Made by a program: the position numbers and the translations under genes. From NCBI RefSeq assembly GCF_021497885.1, contig NZ_CP046523.1, positions 911,501-975,500 of the forward strand: a DNA stretch of 64,000 bases, written 5' to 3'. Under the pieces are notes generated by a model that had not been told where the DNA came from, did no database searches, and worked only from the letters and a program-made list of their open reading frames with translations. Positions 30,595 through 39,931 of the stretch are shown here, piece after piece. Within the stretch, counting starts at the first letter, position 1. Each line of letters begins with the position of its first letter. The DNA comes from Streptococcus oralis (GTDB lineage: Bacteria > Bacillota > Bacilli > Lactobacillales > Streptococcaceae).

Positions 30595-32010
30595 GGCTCT
30601 TTGTCAACTGTAGTGGGTTGATAAAAAGTTACAGCCTGGAGAGGACCAAATTGGTTCTCTCCTTTTTGATATTCAAAGAGCGATGAGGATTCTCGTTTTA
30701 AAATTTTCAAAGTTCCGGAAGCCAAAAGCATTTCGCTTAATGACTTTGATGAGGATATTTGTGGTCTCAAGTTTTGCTTTTGAGTAGGGAAGTACAAGTG
30801 CATTAATGATCTTATCCTGATCTCTCAAAAAGGTCCTAAAAATGGTCTGGAAGATTGGATTGACAGAAGAAATAGTTTCCTTGATTAATTCAAAGAAATA
30901 ATCAGCGTGCTTCTCTTGAAAATGAAAGAGTAAAAGCTGATAGAGTTCATAGTGATCTCTAAGATCTTGAGAGTAAGAGAGAAGTTTTTCGAGAATCTCT
31001 TTATTGGTTAAATGCGACTGAAATGTTGGACGATAAAATCGTTTACTGCTCAGCGTATAGTTATCCTGTTGAATGAGTTTCCAGTAACGTTTCAGTGCTT
31101 TATATTCGTGCGATCTTCTATCAAACTGATTCATAATTTGGATGCGTACGCGATTCATTGCTCGGCTGAGATGCTGGATAATATAAAAACGATCGAGAAC
31201 GATTTTAGCATTTGGAAAAAATTTTCTAGCAATATCGTAGTAGGGACTAAACATGTCCATGGTAATGACTTTCACGCGACTTCTTACCTGTCTAGAATAC
31301 CGAAGGAAATGATTGCGAATAGTTGCTTGAGTCCGTCCATCTAAGATAGCTAGGATCTTTCTTGTATCGTAGTCCTGTGCAATAAAGCTCATCTTTCCTT
31401 TCTTGAAGCTATATTCATCCCAACTCATGTGTTCTGGAAGGTGGTTAAGATCAGTCTTAAATTTGAATTTATGTAACTGACGAATGACTGTAGAAGTGGA
31501 GACAGATAAACTTTCGGCGATAGCTGTCATAGGGACTTTCTCGATTAATTTTTGAGTGATTTTCTGGTTGACGATCGTTGAGATTTGGTGGTTCTTTTTG
31601 ACTAAGGAAGTCTCTGCGACAGCTATTTTTCCGCATACTTTACAACGAAAACGGCGTTTTCTCAATCGAATGAGAGTTTTGTAGCCCGCACACTCTAGAT
31701 AGGGAATTTTAGATTCTTTTTGGAAGTCATATTTAGCCATTTGTCCTTGACAGTCGAGACACTTAGGAGCAGGATAATCTAGCTTAGCGATGATTTCTTT
31801 ATGTGTTTTAGAATCCAGATAATTCAAGATTATAATGTTCTTGTCTTTAATTCCGAGTAAGTTTGTGATAAAATTTAATTGTTCCATAAGATTCTTTCTA
31901 ATGATGGTTTGGTCACTTTTCATTATAGGTCTTATGGGACTTTTTTTCTACAACAAAATAGGCTCCATAATTCCTATGGTAGTTTTACCCACTACAGAAA
32001 TTATAGAGCC
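30595..32010 (-). mobile_element. ISL3-family insertion sequence (IS1167-like) at the esaA stop
   Basis: A 1416-bp element bounded by imperfect inverted repeats. GGCTCT plus CTGTAGTGGGT are shared by both ends, 18 of 24 positions matching. It is flanked by the exact 8-bp direct repeats AGAAATAA (30587-30594 and 32011-32018), the duplication size of ISL3 elements. The right end also holds an internal inverted repeat around GGCTCCATAATT. The left repeat contains the esaA stop codon TAA. The transposase reads against the T7SS genes. Confidence 0.95.
30673..31923 (-). CDS. ISL3-family transposase
   Basis: A 416-residue DDE transposase. An N-terminal zinc ribbon (CLDCQGQ and CKVCGK near residues 35-100), a helix-turn-helix region (AESLSVSTSTVIRQL) and the DDE core with MDMFSPYYD, VLDRFYIIQHL and a late catalytic glutamate region are visible. 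The family is that of IS1167, common in mitis-group streptococci. It appears full length with no stop or shift, so the element may still move. Confidence 0.95.
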   Translation of the reverse strand: MKSDQTIIRKNLMEQLNFITNLLGIKDKNIIILNYLDSKTHKEIIAKLDYPAPKCLDCQGQMAKYDFQKESKIPYLECAGYKTLIRLRKRRFRCKVCGKIAVAETSLVKKNHQISTIVNQKITQKLIEKVPMTAIAESLSVSTSTVIRQLHKFKFKTDLNHLPEHMSWDEYSFKKGKMSFIAQDYDTRKILAILDGRTQATIRNHFLRYSRQVRSRVKVITMDMFSPYYDIARKFFPNAKIVLDRFYIIQHLSRAMNRVRIQIMNQFDRRSHEYKALKRYWKLIQQDNYTLSSKRFYRPTFQSHLTNKEILEKLLSYSQDLRDHYELYQLLLFHFQEKHADYFFELIKETISSVNPIFQTIFRTFLRDQDKIINALVLPYSKAKLETTNILIKVIKRNAFGFRNFENFKTRILIAL

Positions 32011-32025
32011 AGAAATAATCAAGGT

Positions 32026-32047
32026 AAGGATCCGTAAGGATCCTTTT
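32026..32047 (+). terminator. Original terminator of esaA, now beyond the IS
   Basis: AAGGATCC, loop GTAA, GGATCCTT, then T residues. Joining 30594 to 32019 would place it about 8 bases after the esaA stop, so the IS split the gene from its terminator. Confidence 0.8.
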
Positions 32048-32054
32048 TGTTTTC

Positions 32055-32083
32055 TTGTGAGATGGTGTGATTTGTAGTATAAT
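32055..32083 (+). promoter_or_regulatory. Promoter of the essA-essC operon
   Basis: TTGTGA (32055-32060), a 17-base spacer and a perfect TATAAT (32078-32083). It explains how essA-essC can be expressed despite the upstream IS and terminator. Confidence 0.75.
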
Positions 32084-32116
32084 AAAGTTATCTTTACCAA
32101 GTGGGGAAGGAGATTT

Positions 32117-32602
32117 ATGAAGAAGGTTCAAGTCATTTTTAGTCTATTATTGTTGTGTCTTTTTCTTAACTCAGGTGATGTCCGAGCAGATGATGGAAGT
32201 CTTGAAATTAATAATCAAACCATCCATGATCAAGGGAACAGTCCTCAGACTACTAAGTCTAAGAATATTCCTGAATTATTTTTAGAAGATAGTGTGAAGA
32301 AAGAAAAACAGCTACAAAAAGCACAGCAAGAGAATGTTCATCAAGCGCAGTCCTCTCTTTTTACCGGGACTAAAGATACTAATAGTTTTCAGAGTCAGGA
32401 TAAGGTGACGCGTGGCTTGTTTCAAGCAGATTATAGAGCAGATGAAGCAATTTTGACTGGAGAGAGCACCTCTAACACTTCGCTACCTACTTGGCTATCT
32501 ATTTTAGGATTTGGAATAGGTCTACTTGGAGTGACCTATCTAGGTGTTTGGCTAGGTAGGAAGTACTCAAAAGTGCTTCGTTTTAAGAAGGAGAGTGTGT
32601 GA
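32117..32602 (+). CDS. essA: T7SS protein EssA
   Basis: A 161-residue T7SSb component with an N-terminal hydrophobic signal (VIFSLLLLCLFLNSGDVRA), a polar Gln/Ser-rich outer part and one membrane helix near residues 129-147 before a basic tail. Sequence is poorly conserved in this family. The call rests on topology, size and its place before esaB. The next gene overlaps its stop codon. Confidence 0.88.
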   Translation: MKKVQVIFSLLLLCLFLNSGDVRADDGSLEINNQTIHDQGNSPQTTKSKNIPELFLEDSVKKEKQLQKAQQENVHQAQSSLFTGTKDTNSFQSQDKVTRGLFQADYRADEAILTGESTSNTSLPTWLSILGFGIGLLGVTYLGVWLGRKYSKVLRFKKESV

Positions 32603-32850
32603 TGAAGACAATTACGGTTGGTATAAAATGGAGAGACCAAATATATGATTTGAAACTTCCAACGCAGGTTTCATTCAAGAGAGTAAAAGAGCTGATATGT
32701 GAGTCATTTTCAATGATGAACCAAGAGCTACCAAGTCACTTTGATCTTCAAGTGACTAATAAATCAATTGCCTTTTATGATGATGACCAGATAGCGGACT
32801 TTCCTTTAGGAAACGGAGATCAATTAGAAATTGTAGGGAGAAAGAAATGA
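32602..32850 (+). CDS. esaB: T7SS ubiquitin-like protein EsaB
   Basis: An 82-residue cytoplasmic protein of the YukD/EsaB ubiquitin-like family that supports T7SS assembly or regulation. The pattern ITVGIKWRDQIYDLKLP and the end DFPLGNGDQLEIVG are typical. ATG 32602 overlaps the essA stop (TGATG), with AAGGAG upstream; a GTG at 32599 is less likely. Confidence 0.93.
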   Translation: MKTITVGIKWRDQIYDLKLPTQVSFKRVKELICESFSMMNQELPSHFDLQVTNKSIAFYDDDQIADFPLGNGDQLEIVGRKK

Positions 32851-34037
32851 AAGTACAAGAGACAAGTATCCAATCCAAGTGGTCGAAAGAGGCTGGTGAA
32901 CTAGAGATTAAGTTATCCGCTAATCAATTTCAACTGAATCGGATGAAGCAGTATCGATTCTTTTTAGAAAGCACGGCACATTTAGCTCAAGGAGCAGTGA
33001 AAGAAGAGGCAGAAGAGGTCGTTCGTCTTTCTTACCAAATTCCAGCAGGTTATCAGTCGATTCGAGAAGCTGTTGAAAATAAAGAAATCTTAGAACGCCT
33101 TCATCTTTTTCAAAAGTTACAATTCTTAAAAGAAACTGTCGATCAGCCTATGAAACCCTTTATTCACCCAGATAATCTGTTTGTGAGCGGGGAAAGTGTC
33201 CTTTTAGGACATAGAGGGATGACAGATAGTGTGGTTCCTTTTTCGCTCATGAAAGAGGACTTGTTAAAGCAATATAAGGCTTTAGCTGTGTTCATTTTAC
33301 AACCTAAGCTCAACTTTGAAGAGTTAATTGATAGTCTTACGACGGTAAAAAATGCTTTTGCGGAAACTCTTTTTAAAGCGGAGACTTTTGATGAAGTAGA
33401 CCATCTTATTAGTGAGCAGGCTCGTATCCAAGAAGAGAAGCGTCAAAAGGAAAAACTGCTTGTCTCGAAAAGGAACTATCAATTGTTTAAATGGGGTTCT
33501 TTAGGACTCGCAATTGTAACAGTTGCGATGGGGATTGCAACAGGTATTTATGCTTTTTATGTGGTGCCTAAGCAGGATAAAATCATTCAGGCTGAGACGA
33601 GTTACATTGCTAAGGATTATACGGCAGTGGTAGAAGGTCTTAAGTCAGAAGCTCCAAATAGTCTTCCGAAGGGAGTCCAGTATACACTTGCGGCTAGCTC
33701 GTTAGAGTTAGACAATCTTACTCAAGAACAAAAGGAAGCTGTATCTAGAAACTTGTCACAGAAATCTAGTGAGAATACTCTTTCTTATTGGATCTATATC
33801 GGCCGTGGAGAACTTGAAAAAGCACTTGATATTGCTCAAAATATTGGGGACATTCAGTATATTCTTCATGCTTATACGAAGCTCTATGATCAGGTCAATA
33901 CAGACAGTACGATGAGCGGAGCGAAAAAGCGAGAACTCCTTGAAAAGTATCAAAAAGAAATTGATAAGTTACAGGAACAATTAAACGGAAGTTCAAAGGC
34001 AAATAGTACATCAAAGGAGACTAAAAATGGCAACTAA
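32847..34037 (+). CDS. essB: T7SS membrane protein EssB
   Basis: A 396-residue core T7SSb component. The cytoplasmic N-terminal half is a pseudokinase-like fold that lacks recognisable kinase catalytic motifs. One membrane helix lies near residues 213-241 (GSLGLAIVTVAMGIATGIYA) and an extracellular helical domain follows. EssB links EssC and EsaA in the membrane complex. It overlaps both neighbours by a few bases. Confidence 0.95.
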   Translation: MKVQETSIQSKWSKEAGELEIKLSANQFQLNRMKQYRFFLESTAHLAQGAVKEEAEEVVRLSYQIPAGYQSIREAVENKEILERLHLFQKLQFLKETVDQPMKPFIHPDNLFVSGESVLLGHRGMTDSVVPFSLMKEDLLKQYKALAVFILQPKLNFEELIDSLTTVKNAFAETLFKAETFDEVDHLISEQARIQEEKRQKEKLLVSKRNYQLFKWGSLGLAIVTVAMGIATGIYAFYVVPKQDKIIQAETSYIAKDYTAVVEGLKSEAPNSLPKGVQYTLAASSLELDNLTQEQKEAVSRNLSQKSSENTLSYWIYIGRGELEKALDIAQNIGDIQYILHAYTKLYDQVNTDSTMSGAKKRELLEKYQKEIDKLQEQLNGSSKANSTSKETKNGN

Positions 34038-37000
34038 GGGCAAACAAGCGACTTGGAGTCAAAAGCTGTCAGATGAAGAGGTTCTTTGGCATGTGTTTTC
34101 GTTTAAAGAATGCTTTGAGTACAAAGAGTTGACTGAAAGGGCCTACTCAATCAATATTGGAGAAAGTCATATCTCAATTACTGAAAGTGGTCTTGAAAAG
34201 GACGGAATCCCTTGGGCTGGTCAGGAGGAGGAAAGTCTGGTAGCCATTCCACATGAACAGATTCAGATCCATTCCTTTACCTATCCTAAGCAGGACTTAC
34301 TCTTTTCTAAGGAGAAGAAAGCAGATGTTTGCCTTGAAAGTCAAGCTCTCCTTTACCTGAAGGTTAAGGAGAATACCTATCATCTCTCTGGATCATCTAA
34401 TGGAGCTAAGGTTTATCTAAATGGACAAATTCTAGAGGAAGTTGATGCCTCTATTCAGGTAGGGGATGTTTTGGTGGTGGACTGCTTTCTTTTCTCATTT
34501 CGAGAACATCAGATCCATTTCCTGCCCTTGAGCAGACAGTACACTATCCAATCTGATCATTTGTTTGAAGAGCCTTATCAAGCTGAGTTTCCATATGAGT
34601 TTCCTAATTATCGTAGAAGTCCACGCATTTATCTAAAAGAGCCTGAGGATAAGGTGGAAATCAATTCACCAGCGCCAGAAGAAAAACTTAGACGTGGTGA
34701 GCTATGGCGTGCGATCGTACCGCCTGTTGGAATGGTGGTGATTAGCGGAGCATCTAGTGTCTTTATGCAGGGAAATGCCTTGCTTATGATGGGAATGGCC
34801 AGTGCCAGTCTCTTGACAGCTGGATTTTCAGTATCGAGCTATTTTACCAACAAAAAGGAAGTCAAAGAGAAGAATCAGAAAAGAAACGATGATTATCAAG
34901 AGTATCTCTTAGAGACAGGAAGCCAATTGAGTCGTCTAAAGGCGGAACAAAAGAAAGCCTTGACATATAATTTTCCATCGGTTGATGAATTAGTGGATTT
35001 AGTAGAAAGTTACAACCCACGGATTTATGAGAAGATGGTGACAAATGATGACTTTCTAAAGGTTCATTTGGGAACTGGAACGATTGATTCTAGTTATTCC
35101 TTACGTTTTCAACCAACCAATCGCAAGGAAGACTGGAGCCGCTTTGTCGAGAAAAAACTGGTACAACCTCATATAAAATTAGAGGATGCGCCTATTGTCC
35201 TCTCTCTACGTGATCAGGCTTTGGGATTAGCGGGAGTAGCTCCTGTCTTACGAGTAGCAGTTCAAACGCTATTGTTTCAGATTGCGGCGCTCCATTCCTA
35301 TCATGATGTAGAGTTTGTGACCTTGGTCTCCCAAGAGGAATACGAGAATCACTGGCGAGAATGGCGCTGGTTGCCTCATGCGCAAATGCGGAGTCTCAAT
35401 CTACGGGGACTTATTCATGATGACCAGACCAGGGACATGATCTTGACCTCTTTTTACCAGATGTTAGTCAAGCGTCGTCAGGTCGTTCGGGAACAAAAGC
35501 AGGAGCAAATCTTCTCGCCGCACTATGTCTTGACGATTTTGGATGAGTCATGGCTGTCAGGACATGGGCTCAATGAATTTCTGGCAGAGGATATGAACCA
35601 GTATGGGGTGACGGTTATCTGGGGTAAGGAAAGCCTCAATATGTTGCCTGAGACGGTGACGGCAGTGGTTGATTACCAAAATGGAGAAACAGCCAAGCTC
35701 GTCAATAATCATCATATCTATGTCAACCAAGATTTTAAGCCTAATCGTCTGCCTCAAAATGGAAAACTTGAAGAAGCAATTTACCGTTTGGCCAATCTCA
35801 ATCATATCGAAGTGGAGAAAAACTCGATTCCAGATACGATTTCCTTTATGGAACTCTACGGTGTTAAGCAGGTCGAGGAATTGGATGTGGAGAAACGCTG
35901 GCAGGCGGCGGATGCATCTAAGTCTCTCGCTGTACCTCTAGGTGTTCGAGGGAAGGATGATATTGTGCTGCTCAACCTTCATGAGCGTGCCCATGGTCCA
36001 CACGGACTAGTTGCAGGGACTACCGGCTCTGGTAAGTCTGAGATTGTGCAGAGCTATATTCTGTCTCTAGCTGTTAACTTTGCGCCAGAAGATGTTGGAT
36101 TTCTTCCGATTGACTTCAAAGGGGGAGGAATGGCCAATCTCTTTGCCAAGCTGCCTCACTTGATGGGTGCTATTACCAACTTGGATGGAGCTGGGACGGC
36201 TCGTGCGCTGAAGAGTATTCGTGCGGAACTTCAAAAGCGTCAGCTTCTCTTTGGGAAATTCGGTGTCAACCATATCAATGGCTATACCAAGCTCTATAAA
36301 AAAGGGAAGGCACTTAGCGATCCAGAGGAGAAAAAGACCTATCCGACAGAGCCTTTACCCCATCTTTTCCTAATCTCAGATGAGTTTGCGGAGTTGAAGC
36401 AAAATGAACCAGAGTTTATGGCAGAACTCGTCTCCACGGCACGTATCGGACGTTCCCTAGGGGTTCACCTGATCCTTGCGACTCAAAAGCCATCTGGAGT
36501 GGTGGATGAGCAGATCTGGTCTAATTCTCGCTTTAAGCTGGCGCTCAAGGTTGCCGATCCTTCAGACTCAAATGAGATTATCAAAACGCCAGATGCGGCT
36601 AGTATCACTCAGCCTGGTCGTGCTTATCTTCAGGTCGGAAACAATGAAATCTATGAACTCTTCCAGTCAGCATGGAGTGGAGCGGATTATCAGCCTTATA
36701 GTGATGAAGGTAATCAAGTAGATGAACGGATTTGGTTAGTGAATCAACTAGGGCAGAGCGAACTCTTGATTGACGGAAATGACGGGGATTACTCGGTTGA
36801 AGAGACACAAGAGCGGGAGACAGAGCTTGAAGCTGTGATTGATTATATCAATAAGGAAACGGAGCGTCTGCAAGTCATCCTCCCTGAAAAGCCATGGTTA
36901 CCACCTCTTGGAGAGGAGCTAGTAGGAGCGGCAATTGACCGTCAGGCAGAGTGGACAACACCACGTCAACTCTCCATTCCACTAGGCATGCTGGATCTGC

Positions 37001-38475
37001 CAAGTGCTCAAAAGCAGGAGGTCTACCACTTTGATATTGAGGAGTTGGGCAATACCGTCTTATATGGGTCCCCAGGCCTTGGAAAATCAACAGCTCTTCA
37101 AACTATCCTCATGAATCTGGCTCGTAGAAATACGCCTGAGCAAGTTCAGTTTAACCTTTTTGATTTTGGGACGAATGGTCTCTTACCAATTAGAGAGTTG
37201 CCACATGTGGCGGATCTGGTTCGACTAGATGAGGAAGAAAAGCTCCTCAAGTATCTGAAACGTCTGGATAGTCTTATGAAAGAGCGAAAAGCCCTCTTTA
37301 CAGAGGCTGGCGTGTCTAGTCTGTCACAGTATGAGCAAAAGACAGGTCAAGCTCTCCCTGTTCTTCTCAACTTCTTTGATGGCTATGACTCAGTACGGGA
37401 AAGCCCATTAGAGGAAATCATCGAGTCAGCTGTCAACCAGCTCCTACGTGAGGGAGCTAGTCTGGGTATTTATACTCTGATAACCGTACTCAGCACTAGT
37501 AGCTTGCGTTTACGGATGAGCTCGACGATTCCCAATGCTTTGAGCTTTTACTTAGTAGAAGAAGGAGCGCTTCGGACGGTTATGGGACGTGATGCCCTGC
37601 CAGGCCAGGAAATTGTCGGCCGTGCTCAGGTGAAACAGGAAGAAGTTCTAGAGTTACAAGTCTATCTGCCGATAGAAGGAAAAGACGATATCGACCGTCT
37701 TTCTCACTTAACAGCAGAAATCCAATCGATGAATCAGGACTGGCAAGGCTTACGTCCAGAAGCAGTACCTATGTTGCCAAGTAAGATTTCTACGAGTTTC
37801 TTTGAAGATCACGAGGAAGTTCAGGATATGTGGCAAAGAGGCGAGTTGCCAATTGGTTTTGACAAAGAAAGTACACACCCGGTTGGCTTTGTGCCAAAAC
37901 GAGACGGCTACTTTGAGCTTCTCTATGATACTATGCAGCAGCTAGAATATGGCGAAGCAGCGCTTCTGACAGGCTTAGAAAAAGTGCCTAGTCACATTAA
38001 AAAGTTCTTGGTGGATCCAACAGGAAACTACCATCAGTCGGAAGGGCTGTTCGACCAAGTATTTGTGGGCGAGGAAATCCCTGGTTTCTTTATGGATATG
38101 CAGTCTGAAGTGGATGCGCGCACGCCAGCTGATTTGGATTATCCTATCTACATCTTGATTCCAGAAGCACAAGCCCTCAGCAAGCTTATGAATCTTAAGA
38201 TGACAGAGGATGCCTTTAAGGCTCTCCTACACAAAGGAGGGACCGTTGGGCTCCACTTCATCTTTATGGGTGAGCTTCGTCAGATCGTTAATGGCTATAT
38301 GGAAGTGGATAAGATTCTGAAGGTTAATGTGCCTGCAGGCTGTATTGGTATTCGTTTCCAAGACCAGAATGTTGTATCCATTAAGAGTAGCTTCACAGAA
38401 TCGGTTGTTGGAGTGGATGAGTACAACTACTTCACTAGCCGGGATGGTTATCGTATCAAACTTATCAGTGAGTAA
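34027..38475 (+). CDS. essC: T7SS motor ATPase EssC
   Basis: A 1482-residue FtsK/SpoIIIE-family motor that recognises and drives export of WXG100 and LXG substrates. Two FHA-like domains fill roughly residues 1-200, and paired membrane helices lie near 228-275. The first visible Walker A is GTTGSGKSEI (near residue 664) with a DEFAELKQ Walker B region, and the second is GSPGLGKS (near 1013). The third ATPase domain lacks a Walker A (LLTGLEKVPSH). The extreme C-terminus, which differs between T7SS subtypes and contributes to effector specificity, is copied as scraps at 42214 and 43850. Confidence 0.97.
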   Translation: MATKGKQATWSQKLSDEEVLWHVFSFKECFEYKELTERAYSINIGESHISITESGLEKDGIPWAGQEEESLVAIPHEQIQIHSFTYPKQDLLFSKEKKADVCLESQALLYLKVKENTYHLSGSSNGAKVYLNGQILEEVDASIQVGDVLVVDCFLFSFREHQIHFLPLSRQYTIQSDHLFEEPYQAEFPYEFPNYRRSPRIYLKEPEDKVEINSPAPEEKLRRGELWRAIVPPVGMVVISGASSVFMQGNALLMMGMASASLLTAGFSVSSYFTNKKEVKEKNQKRNDDYQEYLLETGSQLSRLKAEQKKALTYNFPSVDELVDLVESYNPRIYEKMVTNDDFLKVHLGTGTIDSSYSLRFQPTNRKEDWSRFVEKKLVQPHIKLEDAPIVLSLRDQALGLAGVAPVLRVAVQTLLFQIAALHSYHDVEFVTLVSQEEYENHWREWRWLPHAQMRSLNLRGLIHDDQTRDMILTSFYQMLVKRRQVVREQKQEQIFSPHYVLTILDESWLSGHGLNEFLAEDMNQYGVTVIWGKESLNMLPETVTAVVDYQNGETAKLVNNHHIYVNQDFKPNRLPQNGKLEEAIYRLANLNHIEVEKNSIPDTISFMELYGVKQVEELDVEKRWQAADASKSLAVPLGVRGKDDIVLLNLHERAHGPHGLVAGTTGSGKSEIVQSYILSLAVNFAPEDVGFLPIDFKGGGMANLFAKLPHLMGAITNLDGAGTARALKSIRAELQKRQLLFGKFGVNHINGYTKLYKKGKALSDPEEKKTYPTEPLPHLFLISDEFAELKQNEPEFMAELVSTARIGRSLGVHLILATQKPSGVVDEQIWSNSRFKLALKVADPSDSNEIIKTPDAASITQPGRAYLQVGNNEIYELFQSAWSGADYQPYSDEGNQVDERIWLVNQLGQSELLIDGNDGDYSVEETQERETELEAVIDYINKETERLQVILPEKPWLPPLGEELVGAAIDRQAEWTTPRQLSIPLGMLDLPSAQKQEVYHFDIEELGNTVLYGSPGLGKSTALQTILMNLARRNTPEQVQFNLFDFGTNGLLPIRELPHVADLVRLDEEEKLLKYLKRLDSLMKERKALFTEAGVSSLSQYEQKTGQALPVLLNFFDGYDSVRESPLEEIIESAVNQLLREGASLGIYTLITVLSTSSLRLRMSSTIPNALSFYLVEEGALRTVMGRDALPGQEIVGRAQVKQEEVLELQVYLPIEGKDDIDRLSHLTAEIQSMNQDWQGLRPEAVPMLPSKISTSFFEDHEEVQDMWQRGELPIGFDKESTHPVGFVPKRDGYFELLYDTMQQLEYGEAALLTGLEKVPSHIKKFLVDPTGNYHQSEGLFDQVFVGEEIPGFFMDMQSEVDARTPADLDYPIYILIPEAQALSKLMNLKMTEDAFKALLHKGGTVGLHFIFMGELRQIVNGYMEVDKILKVNVPAGCIGIRFQDQNVVSIKSSFTESVVGVDEYNYFTSRDGYRIKLISE

Positions 38476-38508
38476 AAGCGAGTCATTTGGCTTGCTTTTA
38501 TTTTTAGG
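38475..38508 (+). terminator. Intrinsic terminator after essC
   Basis: AAAAGCGAGTC and GGCTTGCTTTT form a stem with an ATTT loop, then ATTTTT. The same hairpin recurs at 43936-43970. Confidence 0.85.
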
Positions 38509-38549
38509 GTACTTTCCCAATCCTTATGGTAAAACATCAGAATTTTTGA

Positions 38550-38555
38550 TATAAT
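38550..38555 (+). promoter_or_regulatory. -10 box of the first effector module
   Basis: TATAAT, 26 bases before the first module gene. No good -35 box is visible. The same 40-base stretch is repeated before the second module at 44005-44010. Confidence 0.6.
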
Positions 38556-38581
38556 CAGAGAAAAAATGGAGGAGTTTATGT

Positions 38582-38983
38582 ATGGGACGATACGATAGTG
38601 CTATTGCGAATTGTCATGCGCAAATTCGTTGGATCCGTTTGGATATACGTACTTATGAGGATAAGATAAGACGGTTGGAATCTGCGAATGATCGTATTCA
38701 GAGTCAGATGGATGTTGTTAGTAAAAACAAGACTTCTGCGAGTGATTTGAATAAGCACTCTACAACTGATTTCAAGGGAACCCGTCGGGAAGATTTTGAT
38801 AAAACGTTAGCAGGAATTTCCGATGCGATTACAACTTGGTTGACAGATACAGAAATGAATTGTAAGAGTATTCGCTTTAAAATATCAGAATATAATGGGA
38901 ATATTGAAGATTGCCAGACCAAAATTAATAGTCTGAATAGCCAGATTGAATACTATCATCGCTTGAATAGGGAGGAGGACTAG
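38582..38983 (+). CDS. Small helical LXG-associated protein (DUF5082/YwqH-like), module 1
   Basis: A 133-residue coiled-coil protein in the first slot of the effector operon. Such small helical partners (DUF5082, DUF3958 or Lap-type) bind the LXG domain and aid its export. It shares the FKGTRRxxFDKTL pattern with the gene at 44049, so both are paralogues. GGAGGAG lies 7 bases before the ATG. Exact Pfam assignment was not checked. Confidence 0.8.
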   Translation: MGRYDSAIANCHAQIRWIRLDIRTYEDKIRRLESANDRIQSQMDVVSKNKTSASDLNKHSTTDFKGTRREDFDKTLAGISDAITTWLTDTEMNCKSIRFKISEYNGNIEDCQTKINSLNSQIEYYHRLNREED

Positions 38984-38984
38984 T

Positions 38985-39278
38985 ATGTCAGGTCAAGCAG
39001 AAATATATGTCCAAACAGAAGAATGGGCTGGACAGGTCGGACGTTATCATTCGGGTGTTGCCTCTGTTCGTCCACTATCTACTCTTCCTTTTTCCTATAC
39101 AGATTTGTCTCCTTTTAAGAACTTTAATCAAGCTATTCAGAATTTAAATACATCTGTCATAAAATATCGAACTTATGTGAATTCTCAATCCTCTAATATG
39201 CTTAGGGTTTCTGAGAATAAGTTGTTGGATGATCGTTCAGGAGCCGATGGATTTCAAGATGGGATTAGATTAAAATGA
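38985..39278 (+). CDS. Small helical LXG-associated protein (TIGR04197/DUF5344-like), module 1
   Basis: A 97-residue helical protein, one base after the previous stop, in the second slot of the effector operon. WXG100-like in size, it fits the TIGR04197, DUF3130 or DUF5344 partners that form an export complex with LXG proteins. No WXG motif is present. It overlaps the next gene by 4 bases. Confidence 0.75.
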   Translation: MSGQAEIYVQTEEWAGQVGRYHSGVASVRPLSTLPFSYTDLSPFKNFNQAIQNLNTSVIKYRTYVNSQSSNMLRVSENKLLDDRSGADGFQDGIRLK

Positions 39279-39931
39279 AGACAGCAGAACAAATTTGGAA
39301 AGAGTATTGTGACGGTAATACGGCATTTCCCACTACAGATTTTTTACATCAGATAGCTTTTATTTTAAAAAATCGTCCAGAGGTATTGGGCGCAATCGTA
39401 AAAGCTTTTTTGGATAAAAAGCCAAACTATATTTATCATCCGCGGATTGGCGCTGATATTGAAGTGACTTTTTTACCGAAAGAAGTGTATATTTGTCGGA
39501 ACGAGACAGATATTATGCTAGCTAAAAGTGAATTTGTCCATTTTTTAGATGGGGTTGATAAGGTTTATAGTGACATTCTTCCCTTGGGCACATTGGTTGA
39601 GATTGACAAGGAGCAGCTATCTCAAGAGTTAGTAGTGTCACTTTTAGGCGATGAGCCACTTTATGTCATGATTATGGGGCGAAAAGTCGTTTTCGACGGA
39701 GCTTATGTGGATTATTTAGCACAGTTCTGGCCACTTGGTCTTCAAGCAGAGCTTCCACCGATGGCGATTCATAAGACCATGATCAAACGAATTATCGCTC
39801 AGGGTTATGCGGAATCAGAAAAAGAAAGTTCCTATGTGGGTCAATTACGGGAAATATTGATGAAAACAGCTATTCCTTCCCACTTTTATCTACGATTACA
39901 GGAGGAGTTAGACGATGAAAATCAAGCGTAA
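39275..39931 (+). CDS. DUF4176-type LXG chaperone with N-terminal extension, module 1
   Basis: A 218-residue acidic protein. The C-terminal half has the DUF4176 pattern: ILPLGTLVEID, then VMIMGRKV, then VDYLAQFWPLG and IIAQGY. The N-terminal 90 residues are specific to this longer form. Placement directly before and overlapping the LXG gene supports a cytoplasmic adaptor or chaperone role. The paralogue at 44783 has the same layout but low identity, as if each were matched to its own LXG domain. Confidence 0.75.
   Translation: MKTAEQIWKEYCDGNTAFPTTDFLHQIAFILKNRPEVLGAIVKAFLDKKPNYIYHPRIGADIEVTFLPKEVYICRNETDIMLAKSEFVHFLDGVDKVYSDILPLGTLVEIDKEQLSQELVVSLLGDEPLYVMIMGRKVVFDGAYVDYLAQFWPLGLQAELPPMAIHKTMIKRIIAQGYAESEKESSYVGQLREILMKTAIPSHFYLRLQEELDDENQA

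Noticed and set aside
30595..32010. Inactivation of the T7SS by the ISL3-family element
   Set aside because: esaA keeps its stop codon and essA has its own promoter after the element, so all core proteins remain intact.
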